Below the pieces are notes generated by a model. It did no database searches. It saw only the letters and a list, made by a program, of their open reading frames with translations, and was not told the DNA's origin. Source: Trichormus variabilis 0441 (GTDB taxonomy: Bacteria > Cyanobacteriota > Cyanobacteriia > Cyanobacteriales > Nostocaceae). From it: a DNA stretch of 64,000 bases. The position numbers and the translations under genes are program-made. The stretch spans positions 5,212,501 to 5,276,500 of the forward strand of contig NZ_CP047242.1 of the NCBI RefSeq assembly GCF_009856605.1, given 5' to 3'. Below, piece by piece: positions 36,350-45,904 of the stretch. Position 1 is the stretch's first letter. Every line of letters begins with the position of its first letter.

Positions 36350-37537
36350 CTAAGATGGATAAACGGGCAGGGTGAAGTGGAACCACGCTCCACCGTGGGG
36401 GTTGGAGTCTACCCAAATTTGACCGTAGTGGGCGCGTATTATGCGTTGGCATAAGGAAAGACCGATGCCGTAGCCTTCTTTGGCTTCATCTCGTTCTAAG
36501 CGATAGTGATTTTCAAATATACGCTCTCGATTGTCAGTAGGAATACCGGGGCCGGTGTCGCCAATACTAAATTGGACTTTTTGGGTAGTGCGGTGTAATC
36601 CAGCAATGCTAATTGTGCCACCTTCTGGAGTATATTTGATGGCATTATCTAACAGATTGATCAGTACTTGGCGGATGCGTTCGGGGTCGGCGTAGACACA
36701 GGGCAAATCTTGGGGAATGTCTGTTTCTACTTTTTGCGCTTTGGTGGTGTAGCGATCGCGCAATTCTCCTAGTACTTCTAAACAGAGTAGACCTATTTCC
36801 GTTTTTTGTGGTATAATTATTAGCTCTGTATCAGTACCGCGACCCACCTGTAAAAGATCCGCAATCATTTTATCAATTGTTTTAGCTTGAGTGCGGGCTT
36901 GTCTTAATAGGTTGACTACTAAGGCGGGTTTTAAGCGTTGAAATTGGCCGATATCTGGGTTGTAGTTAGATTGTAGGGTTTCAATAGCGATCGCTGCTGC
37001 TGTGAGGGGATTGCGGAGGTCATGAACTAACATGGCAATTACGCGGTCTTTAAACTGTAACTGCTCTAGTAATTTTTCTTTCTCTTGTTTGAGATTGAAT
37101 ATTTCGTCTGAAAGCCTTAACAGTTCCGCCGAAACAGCAACAGAATTGATAGTAGATGTAGGTTGTGCTACCCGGCCATTATCATCTACACGTTCTTGCA
37201 AGTCCTCTTGCAACTTTACATAGGTATCTACGGCTGCTTGCCAGCGCGGCCACAAATTTTTCAGTTGGGTGATGATGTTACTACCGGCTAAAATCTGCCT
37301 GGGTTCTGGATGAATTTTAATTAGAGCTGGTGTTGCTACTAACTTAAAATGTTCTGCCAAGTATGGTTGTTGCCCGACATCAATGATTTGAAGTTCAAAG
37401 TTATACTCGGCCTGCAAGTCTTTTAAGTAAGCACGGATACGCTGCACCTGCTGTTTGGATTTGGGTCGTCCATCGACGAACAATAACAGCTGGAGTGGAG
37501 CCTCAGAATAAATAGGCTGATCCTGGGAAACTTGCAT
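36350..37537 (-). CDS. sasA: Adaptive-response (clock output) histidine kinase SasA
   Basis: 395 residues. The N-terminal ~100 residues form the KaiB-like thioredoxin-fold sensor ([48 protein letters not shown]) that binds KaiC. The kinase part has the H box [21 protein letters not shown] box [20 protein letters not shown]1 [11 protein letters not shown] and G2 [18 protein letters not shown]. In Synechococcus SasA passes the KaiABC timing signal to RpaA. The frame opens upstream with TTG at 37564; the ATG at 37537 gives the usual length. Kai genes are not in the window. Confidence 0.95.
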   Translation of the reverse strand: MQVSQDQPIYSEAPLQLLLFVDGRPKSKQQVQRIRAYLKDLQAEYNFELQIIDVGQQPYLAEHFKLVATPALIKIHPEPRQILAGSNIITQLKNLWPRWQAAVDTYVKLQEDLQERVDDNGRVAQPTSTINSVAVSAELLRLSDEIFNLKQEKEKLLEQLQFKDRVIAMLVHDLRNPLTAAAIAIETLQSNYNPDIGQFQRLKPALVVNLLRQARTQAKTIDKMIADLLQVGRGTDTELIIIPQKTEIGLLCLEVLGELRDRYTTKAQKVETDIPQDLPCVYADPERIRQVLINLLDNAIKYTPEGGTISIAGLHRTTQKVQFSIGDTGPGIPTDNRERIFENHYRLERDEAKEGYGIGLSLCQRIIRAHYGQIWVDSNPHGGAWFHFTLPVYPS

Positions 37538-37679
37538 GGAATCGTGTTTCAGCACTGGTAACAACCCGGCGACGCTTTGCGGAAATTAGAATAGACTGAC
37601 AGGTGTCGATGGTCGTTCTTTTTTCAATTTAATATCTATTTTAGGTTTTTACTACACCTATCCACACAGGGTTTTTGAG

Positions 37680-39179
37680 ATGAGATACATATTTCTTGGC
37701 CTTTTATTACCTTTTTGTGTTGCTAGCTGGGAGAGAAACGCTCTTGCCCTAGAATATCAGTCTCCGTCTCATAATCATACTCTGGCGGTTGAGTCAACTG
37801 ATGAAAATTTTTATACTAAGGCTAGTTACCTGCTTCAGCAGCAGTTGGATTTGATTGTACGCATTGAACAAGCTTTAGTTTCTCCAGATGCTAATCGGAT
37901 GCGTGCTGTACGGGGACAATTAATTTTTCAAGCTAAAACGGTAGAAAGTTTTCTCCAGCGTTACAAGGGCGATAATTTTTGTAATCTTGCCAACGATTCC
38001 CCTGACCAGTTAAGCGAATCACAAACAAAAATTTATTGCGCGCTGTCTGCTTCTAGCCAGGAATTATTAAAGCTTGCGCCTGTGCTAGATAATCTTTTGT
38101 CTCGTCGAGGTGAATTAGGTTTAGTTAGGCGCTTACCCTTGGTGAGTGGTGAACGTAAGTTCGATCCAATACTGACTATTGCACCAATACAACAGCCAGA
38201 CCTGGGGAAGCCAGCAGTGCCTTTATCAACCAGAGAACCAAATTTAGCACCGAGCAATCAACAGACTACCACAGTGACTTTGCCATCTGCACCACCAATT
38301 ATTGGCAGAGTTGCGAAAACAGCTGTAGTTAATTATCTACCACCGATACAACCTGCGATCGCACCACCTCATACGGCACTGCATATACTGGCAAACGCCA
38401 AGCAGTGGTTGACAGCAGCACAGATAGGATTTCCCCCAGAAACAAAATTTAGAGATGCACAGGAAACAGCGAGAGTACTTGACCGTTTTGCTTACGGACT
38501 TGACCCACAAGAACCGGAAACTCACGCTAAGTTTTTAAGATTGTCGCGTACTGGGATTTTTCGGGTTTTACCTGCTTCAGCTTACCAGCGTCCGCTAAAT
38601 ACTTTGTGGAATAGATTACAGCCCAACGTGAGTGAGCGCTATTCTTTTCCAAGTTTGGGTAATACTCAGGGAGGACTTAATCCTAGTTTAACACTCCAGG
38701 TTGTAGAAGAGAACTTTCAATTTCTGCATCAGGGCATAGACTATAGTTTTATGGTAGATGTGGGTGATGTGCCATTAGAGAAATTGGACAACAGCCTGAA
38801 AGTCTTACCCTCATCAAAAAAAGATTTTTTCTTAAACTACCAACCTCCCAAGCAGCTAGAAGCTTTACAAGTAGACAAAAGACGGTTTGTGACTGGTAAA
38901 GACCAAAATTGGCAGCAAAATCAGTTAATTCTCACCCGTGCCACCGCTAAATTGAATCATACTTATTTAGTGCGATCGCTACAATTCCAACTACCAGAGA
39001 TTATTCTCAATGGTCAATTTGCCAATTTAGACAAGAGCAGCTACATAGACCAATTAAAACAAATTCGCAGCAGCGATATGATTATTGCCTTTCGACCAGT
39101 CCGTAGGCGTTCTGATGGTAGTTATACTATACTTTGGCGGGTGTTAAATGAGTTACCAGCACCACAAATTCAAGACTAA
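37680..39179 (+). CDS. Exported protein of unknown function
   Basis: 499 residues. The first ~25 residues (YIFLGLLLPFCVASWERNALA) form a signal peptide. About 45-160 is helical and holds two cysteines (FCNLAND, KIYCALS). A proline- and threonine-rich linker follows (about 165-230), then a C-terminal region of ~270 residues without recognised motifs (ETARVLDRFAYGLDPQEPETHAKFLRLSRTGIFRVLP, in pieces; RSSDMIIAFRPVRRRSDG). I do not recognise the family. It begins 142 bases upstream of, and divergent from, sasA. Confidence 0.65.
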   Translation: MRYIFLGLLLPFCVASWERNALALEYQSPSHNHTLAVESTDENFYTKASYLLQQQLDLIVRIEQALVSPDANRMRAVRGQLIFQAKTVESFLQRYKGDNFCNLANDSPDQLSESQTKIYCALSASSQELLKLAPVLDNLLSRRGELGLVRRLPLVSGERKFDPILTIAPIQQPDLGKPAVPLSTREPNLAPSNQQTTTVTLPSAPPIIGRVAKTAVVNYLPPIQPAIAPPHTALHILANAKQWLTAAQIGFPPETKFRDAQETARVLDRFAYGLDPQEPETHAKFLRLSRTGIFRVLPASAYQRPLNTLWNRLQPNVSERYSFPSLGNTQGGLNPSLTLQVVEENFQFLHQGIDYSFMVDVGDVPLEKLDNSLKVLPSSKKDFFLNYQPPKQLEALQVDKRRFVTGKDQNWQQNQLILTRATAKLNHTYLVRSLQFQLPEIILNGQFANLDKSSYIDQLKQIRSSDMIIAFRPVRRRSDGSYTILWRVLNELPAPQIQD

Positions 39180-39321
39180 TTGACCAAGTTGCTAGTTACT
39201 TAGTCTTAATCGTCTTGTGCGTGTCAGTTGTCAGTTGTTACTAAAACAAACTCCACCCCCAAAGGAATAGAGTTTTTTATTTGGTAATGGGTAATTGAGC
39301 AGAAATTCTGACCCAGTACCA

Positions 39322-39372
39322 GTTATTAATTTAATGTGAGTCTCCAACAGAGGCGCACGTTAAATTAATAAC
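39322..39372. repeat. 51-bp imperfect palindrome (GTGAGTCTCC family)
   Basis: The outer 13 bases GTTATTAATTTAA pair perfectly with TTAAATTAATAAC. The inside, TGTGAGTCTCC against GAGGCGCACG, is a decayed version of the perfect palindrome at 9736-9774. Confidence 0.7.
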
Positions 39373-39942
39373 CGAGGTGAAAAATAATTTAGCTTGACTT
39401 GTGCAGAGATTGCAAGCTGAGAAAATTAGTCAACTTGGAGAACATTTGGCACAGAAATGAGGGCTGAACTTACAGAATTGGCTCCCCGTTTTGGCATAAG
39501 CCGTACAGTAAGGAAAACTGGTGATTCCCATACTGCCGGGAAGGGATTTTGTACTCTTGGATAATCTTAGAGTGCGTTTGTTTTTAGGAGCCGAGAGAAT
39601 CAAGGAAAGAAGTTTAGGTAATCCCAAACAAGCGACGATATTGATCAGCGTTAGTAAGAAAGCATCTAGTAACTCTATAGGTAATCACCCCCATCGGATA
39701 ATCAGGTGGCATCTGTTTATTGGCTGTCAATTTCATGCACCAGCTCGTACTCTCAGAACCATCGATTCTAAGCTATATAAAATAACTTTAACATAAACTT
39801 TTATCAATGCAACCGTGAAGGTCAGGAAACTGCATACACCCAAGGTGGTGTAGATATGGAGAAGAGATATTCTAAACGTAAGTAGAAAGACTTGAAAAAA
39901 AACAACTATGTTAAATAATGTAAAAACAATAGGATTAATTGC

Positions 39943-39988
39943 GTAGTGAGAATTTTAGTCCTTTTTTGAGAACTAAAGTTCTCACTAC
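39943..39988. repeat. Inverted repeat GTAGTGAGAA...TTCTCACTAC
   Basis: Nineteen-base arms with two to three mismatches around a poly-T loop; relative of the AAGGACTAAAGTCCTTACTACG repeat at 24333. Typical dispersed Nostoc repeat. Confidence 0.6.
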
Positions 39989-40074
39989 AAACATTTAATT
40001 ATTTACCCTGTTCTACTTAGTAACAGAATTAATTAATTAAGAAAAAACGATTTATTCCATTTGAGGTGTGCTTT

Positions 40075-42051
40075 ATGACCAACAGTCAACCAGGATATTC
40101 ATTACTATCCGATATTACAAAGGAACAAAGCAAAGAAATACAACGCTTAGTAGATTATACAAATGTAGATTCGTTACCGGAAATTTGGCCGATAGCTGCG
40201 AAGAAATTTGGTGAGACTTTAGCTCTTTACAATCCCCATGCTAAACCGGAAGTAAAGATTACTTATCAGCAACTAGCAGAAAAAATCCAGCTATTTGCTT
40301 CTGGATTACAAGCATTGGGAGTTCAAGCGGGCGATCGCATCTCCCTGATAGCCGATAATAGTCCTCGGTGGTTCATTGCCGATCAAGGGATTATGACAGC
40401 AGGTGCAGTGGATGCGGTGCGTAGTTCCCAAGCCGAAAAGGAAGAATTACTTTATATTGTTGCTCATAGTGGTAGCACAGCTTTAGTAGTCGAAGATTTA
40501 AAGACATTCAATAAGCTGCAAGATAGACTCCACGACTTACCAATTCAAGTGGTAGTCATACTTACCGACGAAACGCCACCGACAGAACAAAGCCTTAAAG
40601 TATTGAACTTTCTTCAGTTAATAGAAGTTGGCACAAACCATGCTTTTGTTCCAGTTAAACGGAAACGCGACGAACTGGCGACATTAATTTATACTTCCGG
40701 AACTACGGGAAAACCCAAGGGCGTAATGCTCAGTTATAGCAATCTCCTACATCAAGTCACAACCTTCCGAGTTGTGGTGCAACCCAAAGTAGGCGATACG
40801 GCTCTCAGCATTTTACCTAGTTGGCATAGCTATGAACGGACTGTGGAATATTATTTATTATCTCAAGGTTGCACACAAATTTATACCAATTTACGCTCAG
40901 TCAAAGCCGACCTGAAACAATATAAACCCAACTACATGGTTGCTGTCCCGCGCCTGTGGGAATCGATTTATGAAGGAGTGCAGAAACAGTTCCGCGAACA
41001 GCCAGCCAACAAACAACGCCTGATTAAGTTTTTATTGGGCATGAGTGAAAAATATATCAAAGCCCAAAGAATTGCCCAAGGTACAAGCTTAGATCATCTC
41101 CATGCTTCATCTTTGGAACGATTAATCGCTAAGGTACTAGAATTGGCTTTTCTACCCTTCCATGTTTTAGGACAAAAGTTAGTGTATGGCAAAGTCAAGG
41201 AAGCTACAGGAGGAAGATTTAAACAAGTAATTAGCGGTGGCGGTGCATTACCAAAACACATCGATACCTTTTTTGAAATTATTGGCGTGCAGATTTTGCA
41301 AGGTTATGGTTTAACCGAAACATCACCAGTCACCAACGTGCGCCGTCCCTGGCGTAATTTTATTGGGACATCCGGACAACCAATTCCCGGCACAGAAGTT
41401 AAAATCGTAGACCCTGAGACTCGCCAGCCTTTACCTGTTGGACAACGAGGCTTGGTGTTATTGAAAGGGCCACAAGTCATGCAAGGCTATTACCAAAACC
41501 CAGAAGCAACAGCAAAAGCCATTGATCCTCAAGGTTGGTTTGATAGCGGTGACTTGGGTTGGGTAACACCAGATAACGAACTCGTGCTAACTGGCCGGGC
41601 AAAGGATACGATTGTTTTGTCCAACGGGGAAAATATCGAACCGCAACCCATCGAGGATGCGTGTTTGCGATCGCCCTACATTGACCAAATTATGCTTGTT
41701 GGACAAGATCAGCGTAGCATCGGTGCTTTAATTGTCCCCAACGTGGAAGCTTTGGCAAAGTGGGCAGAAAGCCAGAATCTTGTTTTGAGTGTAGAGGATG
41801 ATAATTTAACCTCCTCATCCAGTCAAAAAATTAACCTGGAGAGTAAAATGATCCAGGGTTTATTCCGGCAAGAATTGAATCGGGAAGTGCAGAACCGTCC
41901 TGGTTATCGCCCAGATGACCGTGTGGGGCCGTTTAAACTGATTCTGGAGCCATTTTCCATCGAAAACGGCTTGATGACACAAACGCTGAAAATCCGGCGA
42001 CACGTTGTCACAGAACGCTACCGCGATATTATCAACGCCATGTTTGCCTGA
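40075..42051 (+). CDS. aas: Long-chain acyl-ACP/acyl-CoA synthetase (AMP-forming)
   Basis: 658 residues of the ANL superfamily. The phosphate loop is LIYTSGTTGKPKGVML; other signatures are GYGLTETSPVTNVRR, WFDSGDLGW and LVLTGRAKDTIVLSNGENIEPQPIE, with the conserved Asp in SGDLG. In cyanobacteria the single enzyme of this type activates free fatty acids onto acyl carrier protein for lipid recycling, so aas is the likely identity, inferred from family. GTG at 40066 is possible, but GAGG at 40063 is placed for the ATG at 40075. The ylqD gene follows after 42 bases, likely one operon. Confidence 0.9.
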   Translation: MTNSQPGYSLLSDITKEQSKEIQRLVDYTNVDSLPEIWPIAAKKFGETLALYNPHAKPEVKITYQQLAEKIQLFASGLQALGVQAGDRISLIADNSPRWFIADQGIMTAGAVDAVRSSQAEKEELLYIVAHSGSTALVVEDLKTFNKLQDRLHDLPIQVVVILTDETPPTEQSLKVLNFLQLIEVGTNHAFVPVKRKRDELATLIYTSGTTGKPKGVMLSYSNLLHQVTTFRVVVQPKVGDTALSILPSWHSYERTVEYYLLSQGCTQIYTNLRSVKADLKQYKPNYMVAVPRLWESIYEGVQKQFREQPANKQRLIKFLLGMSEKYIKAQRIAQGTSLDHLHASSLERLIAKVLELAFLPFHVLGQKLVYGKVKEATGGRFKQVISGGGALPKHIDTFFEIIGVQILQGYGLTETSPVTNVRRPWRNFIGTSGQPIPGTEVKIVDPETRQPLPVGQRGLVLLKGPQVMQGYYQNPEATAKAIDPQGWFDSGDLGWVTPDNELVLTGRAKDTIVLSNGENIEPQPIEDACLRSPYIDQIMLVGQDQRSIGALIVPNVEALAKWAESQNLVLSVEDDNLTSSSSQKINLESKMIQGLFRQELNREVQNRPGYRPDDRVGPFKLILEPFSIENGLMTQTLKIRRHVVTERYRDIINAMFA

Positions 42052-42093
42052 TAATTCCACACTACAAACTACTTAGAGTGAACGGGAAATTTT

Positions 42094-42546
42094 ATGACAG
42101 ATGTCTCCAACCCTCAATTGCTTTTGAAGCGCGTTGTTAATGTAAAAGTTATTGTCACCCCCCTCTGGAAAGAGGAAGTGCAACAGCAATTGCAAGCACA
42201 AATTAACCAAATTGACCAGCAACTACAACAATTGGATTTAGAAGGACAAAGAGCGATCGCTGCTATTCAAAAGCAAAGCCTCCAACCACCCGGACCCCAA
42301 ACCCTGCAACAAATTGACAATATTCAACTCCAAGTCAATCAAAAGAAAAGCGAACTTCTAGAACAAAAAAATCAAATGCTGCAAAATCTCCAGCAAGTAC
42401 AATTGCTTGAGTTAGATCAAGAAGTCAATCAATTTCAAATGGAAGGTTTCTTCCGTGTGGAACGGGGAGACAACTTGATTAGCAAAATGCAGGTAGAAAT
42501 CGTCATCCGCGATGGTGTTGTAGAAGATATTCGTGGCGACATTTAA
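42094..42546 (+). CDS. YlqD family coiled-coil protein
   Basis: 150 residues. After KRVVNVKVIVTPLWKEEVQQQL comes a Gln-rich coiled coil (about residues 35-110), then a conserved end RVERGDNLISKMQVEIVIRDGVVEDIRG. This is the YlqD family found in Bacillus and cyanobacteria; function unknown. It lies 42 bases after the acyl-ACP synthetase gene on the same strand and is probably co-transcribed with it. Confidence 0.8.
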   Translation: MTDVSNPQLLLKRVVNVKVIVTPLWKEEVQQQLQAQINQIDQQLQQLDLEGQRAIAAIQKQSLQPPGPQTLQQIDNIQLQVNQKKSELLEQKNQMLQNLQQVQLLELDQEVNQFQMEGFFRVERGDNLISKMQVEIVIRDGVVEDIRGDI

Positions 42547-42602
42547 ACGTTGCGGATTCTGAGTTTTAACTAGAAATTCCTCACACCACACTATTAACTC
42601 GT

Positions 42603-43127
42603 TCAATCACAACGTTGAGTTAAGTTACCCAAGGGTTGGTTACCATTTCGACATGATATTTGGGAACCAACCCAAACTATTTGCCATACGGGCGGTGAAC
42701 TGGCAAAAAGCGATCGCCCCAAACTGTTCATCTCTAACCGATATTTGATTTCTCCAGATGTATCTTTGCTTTTTGAGACTTGTGTAACCGTGACTAAAGC
42801 TTGATTATGTTGAGGATAAGCTATCTCTACCTTTCGCTTACCACCGGCTACCGTAAAGTCATCCAGAAAATTGAGAGCTAAAGTTTTAGGGTCACTACCT
42901 TGCAGTGGAGAATTGATCCCCGATAATGGTATATTTTTATATTGAATCCGTTCTGGATCATGTAAAACTTCCTGAGAGTTTTTCACAACTGATAATTGCT
43001 GTGGTGTGCTGCTGCTGTTATCTACAATCAATGTATGATCTTGGTACTGATGAAGATAAACACCAGCACCAGCAGTAACAAAAATACTAAGCAGCAAAAT
43101 CAAAAACAATTTCAATTTTCCCGACAT
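42603..43127 (-). CDS. Membrane-anchored extracytoplasmic protein, unknown
   Basis: 174 residues. One N-terminal hydrophobic helix (about 4-25, LKLFLILLLSIFVTAGAGVYLH) acts as anchor or signal. The outer part has a compact ~110-residue domain: LALNFLDDFTVAGGKRKVEIAYPQHNQALVTVTQ and PPVWQIVWVGSQISCRNGNQ, ending with two cysteines (ISCR, TQRCD) that may pair. I do not recognise a named family. A GTG at 43154 lies upstream in frame; the ATG at 43127 is preferred. Confidence 0.6.
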   Translation of the reverse strand: MSGKLKLFLILLLSIFVTAGAGVYLHQYQDHTLIVDNSSSTPQQLSVVKNSQEVLHDPERIQYKNIPLSGINSPLQGSDPKTLALNFLDDFTVAGGKRKVEIAYPQHNQALVTVTQVSKSKDTSGEIKYRLEMNSLGRSLFASSPPVWQIVWVGSQISCRNGNQPLGNLTQRCD

Positions 43128-43154
43128 AGAATTAAACAAGTATTTCAACAACAC

Positions 43155-43466
43155 TAATTTTGAATTTAGGGTTCTAAATTGGAGTTAAACTTCTACACCC
43201 TATCATCTACCTTGGGATAGCATCTGTGTCATGTTGATTAGTTATCAGCAACACAAATACACATATCTTGGATAGACCTGAAGTTGGTTTTGAAGTTCCA
43301 GGTAATGAGTAATCAGTAATGGGTAATAGAGACTACCAAATAATTATCCCAACTACCAATTCCCAATTCCCAATTCCCAATTACTCAAAAACCCTCGTAC
43401 CAAGATACAATTCGATCTGGCAAAAGCTGTTAAATTCCTTAAACCTATTGATTCTGAAACCACCCT
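43155..43466. other. 312-base intergenic stretch with CAATTCC tandem repeat
   Basis: Between two divergent genes. Holds about four tandem CAATTCC heptamers at 43357-43383, another STRR array. No other signal seen. Confidence 0.55.
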
Positions 43467-44765
43467 ATGAGCATTCACGAAATCTTCATGCCGGCGCTGA
43501 GTTCCACCATGACCGAAGGCAAAATTGTCTCCTGGGTGAAATCGCCAGGCGATAAAGTGGAAAAAGGCGAAACAGTGGTGGTTGTCGAGTCAGACAAAGC
43601 AGATATGGATGTAGAAACCTTCTACGAAGGGTATCTCGCTCACATCATTGTAGAAGCTGGTGATAGCGCACCTGTAGGAGCAGCGATCGCTTACGTAGCC
43701 GAAACCGAAGCGGAAATCGAGGCCGCCAAGTCTTTAGGCAGTTCTGGTGGCGCTGCGGCCACTCCTAGCGCCCCTCCTGAACCAGTCGCAGCCACCGCCG
43801 CCGTAGGTGTACCAGCCGCATCACAAAATGGCTCTAACCACCGTGAAGGAAGGCTTGTAGCTTCACCCCGCGCCCGCAAGTTGGCAAAAGAACTGAAAGT
43901 TGATTTGACCAGTCTCAAAGGTAGTGGCCCCTATGGTCGCATTGTGGCCGATGACATAGAAGCTGCTGTTGGTAAAGTCAAGCAACCAGCCACTACACCG
44001 ACTGCACCCACACCCACCTTTACCCCAGCCCCAGTCCCAGCAACCAGGACTCCAGCACCAGCACCAGCACCAGCACCAGTAGCGGCCGCACCTGGGCAAG
44101 TAGTACCATTTAATACCCTACAAAACGCTGTCATTCGTAACATGGTGGCGAGTCTAGATGTACCCGTGTTCCGTGTGGGTTACACCATCACCACCGATGG
44201 CTTAGACAAACTTTACAAACAAATTAAATCCAAAGGTGTAACCATGACAGCGCTACTGGCGAAAGCTGTAGCGGTGACATTACAAAAACACCCTTTATTA
44301 AATGCCAGCTATTCAGATCAAGGTCTTGTTTACCATCCTGACATCAATATTGCGGTAGCTGTAGCGATGGATGGTGGCGGTTTAATTACACCAGTATTAA
44401 AAAATGCCGACAAGATAGATATTTACTCTCTATCACGCACCTGGAAATCTCTAGTAGACAAGGCCAGAAGCAAACAACTACAACCAGATGAATACAGTGG
44501 TGGTAACTTTACCCTATCAAACTTGGGGATGTTTGGTGTAGATACATTTGATGCCATTTTACCCCCAGGACAAGGTTCAATTTTAGCGATCGGCGCATCT
44601 CGTCCCCAATTGGTAGCCACAGGCGATGGTTCATTTGCTATCAAACAACAAATGCAGGTAAATATTACATCTGATCACCGGATTATTTACGGTGCTGATG
44701 CTGCCGCATTTTTACAAGATTTAGCCAAGTTAATTGAAACTGACGCTCAATCTTTGACACTGTAA
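43467..44765 (+). CDS. Dihydrolipoamide acetyltransferase, E2 of pyruvate dehydrogenase
   Basis: 432 residues. One lipoyl domain (about 3-78) carries the lipoylated Lys in VVESDKADMDVE. An Ala/Pro linker leads to the peripheral-subunit-binding domain (about 131-167: ASPRARKLAKELKVDLTSLKG, SGPYGRIVADDI). A second Pro/Ala/Thr linker precedes the catalytic domain (about 215-432) with TSDHRIIYGADAAAFL holding the catalytic His; the common H-R-x-x-D-G is H-R-I-I-Y-G here, as I recall also for cyanobacterial and plastid forms. It transfers acetyl from E1 to CoA. The E1 and E3 genes are not in the window, as is normal for cyanobacteria. Confidence 0.95.
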   Translation: MSIHEIFMPALSSTMTEGKIVSWVKSPGDKVEKGETVVVVESDKADMDVETFYEGYLAHIIVEAGDSAPVGAAIAYVAETEAEIEAAKSLGSSGGAAATPSAPPEPVAATAAVGVPAASQNGSNHREGRLVASPRARKLAKELKVDLTSLKGSGPYGRIVADDIEAAVGKVKQPATTPTAPTPTFTPAPVPATRTPAPAPAPAPVAAAPGQVVPFNTLQNAVIRNMVASLDVPVFRVGYTITTDGLDKLYKQIKSKGVTMTALLAKAVAVTLQKHPLLNASYSDQGLVYHPDINIAVAVAMDGGGLITPVLKNADKIDIYSLSRTWKSLVDKARSKQLQPDEYSGGNFTLSNLGMFGVDTFDAILPPGQGSILAIGASRPQLVATGDGSFAIKQQMQVNITSDHRIIYGADAAAFLQDLAKLIETDAQSLTL

Positions 44766-44879
44766 AGGCGGTAGGGGTGTAAGGGTGAATTTCTGTGTAT
44801 TCTCACCCCTACGCCCCATACCCCTATACCCCCAACCTCGGTTTATCATGGATCAGAGGATGATAGAGAGATTGGGGCG

Positions 44880-45578
44880 ATGAAGCAAAAAAGCCAGATG
44901 GAAACAAGATTTGTTAAACCTCTTAGCTGTCTAACGCTGAGTATCATTACAACCATTGGTATATTGCCTCCCGCAACAGCACAGGAAACTTCCCCAGCGA
45001 AATCAGCCTGTGAGCAAGTTTTAAGCAACGCAGAACAAAAACCGCGAACCAAACAAGTACAAAAACTGGCGCAGTTTGCAGATCCCCAACAAGAGCGATC
45101 GCAACTGATTCAACAAGCTAATGCGCTATTTAGTCAAGGTGATTTACCAGGTGCAGAAGTAAACCTGTGTAAATTTTTGAAAAAATACTCAGATGATGCC
45201 TTCGGACACTTTCAATTAGGTAATGTATTTTTCCGTGGGAAAAAAGTAGAAGCTGCAATCAGTGCCTATCAAGAAGCCATTCGCCTCAAATCGCGGTACG
45301 CCGTGGCTTACAATGCACTGGGCATAGTTTATGCTAGTCAAAATCGCTGGAGTGATGCGATCGCCCAATATCAAAAAGCTTTAGAAATCAATCCCGATTA
45401 TGGCGACGCTCTCACTAATGTCGCTTTGGTATTGTGGCAAACAAATAAAAAAGATGAAGCCCTAGTTTCTTTAGAAAAAGCTTTAAATATTTTCAAAAAA
45501 CAGAATAGAAACGAAAAAGCTAACCAAGTCGAACAATTATTGCAGAGAATCAAAAACTCTGATGATAATCTCTCATAA
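44880..45578 (+). CDS. Exported TPR protein
   Basis: 232 residues. Signal peptide about 1-36 (LSIITTIGILPPATAQ). The mature part has about four TPR units: ANALFSQGDLPGAEVNLCKF, FQLGNVFFRGKKVEAAISAY, NALGIVYASQNRWSDAIAQY and TNVALVLWQTNKKDEALVSL. It should be a periplasmic scaffold. The ATG at 44880 follows GGGGCG. A hairpin terminator follows the stop codon. Confidence 0.85.
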   Translation: MKQKSQMETRFVKPLSCLTLSIITTIGILPPATAQETSPAKSACEQVLSNAEQKPRTKQVQKLAQFADPQQERSQLIQQANALFSQGDLPGAEVNLCKFLKKYSDDAFGHFQLGNVFFRGKKVEAAISAYQEAIRLKSRYAVAYNALGIVYASQNRWSDAIAQYQKALEINPDYGDALTNVALVLWQTNKKDEALVSLEKALNIFKKQNRNEKANQVEQLLQRIKNSDDNLS

Positions 45579-45607
45579 AACTCTATTCCCTTATGGGTAG
45601 AGTTTTT
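45578..45607 (+). terminator. Intrinsic terminator of the TPR gene
   Basis: AACTCTA-TT-CCC pairs with GGG-TAGAGTT with a two-base bulge and a four-base loop, followed by TTT. Confidence 0.65.
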
Positions 45608-45904
45608 GTCAGTGGCTAATGGTCAGTAGTCAGTGGCTTTCAAGATGTGAACATCCTTCACAAAGGATGTTTTCGCCCAGATTCAAAAACAACTAACGCA
45701 CAACGTGTAATCAAAAACAATTGATAACTAACAACTGACAACCGACAAATTTAGCTTAATAAGGAAAATTTATGTAATTTCTTGCGAAACATAGCTGCTG
45801 ATTTGCTAGTCATCCGGTATAGTTTGGCAGGGGTTTTCTCGCTAGATATCTGCTAAATAACCCCATTTAACCAATTAACAATCAGCAAATCACAGAAGCA
45901 AAAA
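45608..45904. other. Intergenic stretch with AACATCCTT hairpin
   Basis: AACATCCTT-CACA-AAGGATGTT (about 45650-45672) is a perfect 9-bp hairpin. Degenerate GTCAGT repeats lie on both sides. The last ~100 bases should carry the promoter of the SLH gene. Confidence 0.45.

Larger units (their letters stand above)
39180..40074. other. 895-base intergenic stretch with two dispersed repeats
   Basis: Contains the palindromic repeats at 39322-39372 and 39943-39988. A 91-codon frame (39521-39796, +) has no ribosome site, family or sensible composition and is probably chance. Otherwise I see nothing coding. Confidence 0.45.

Noticed and set aside
39521..39796. 91-codon frame in the gap before the acyl-ACP synthetase
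   Set aside because: No ribosome site, no signal, no family, and composition like non-coding DNA; it lies between dispersed repeats.
43691..44143. Minus-strand frames inside the E2 gene, rich in Cys/Trp/Gly
   Set aside because: They are shadows of the Ala/Pro linker of the acetyltransferase.
44769..44812. Terminator after the E2 gene
   Set aside because: GTAGGGGTG/CACCCCTAC can pair but no T-run follows; it may be only a repeat of CCCCTAC type.
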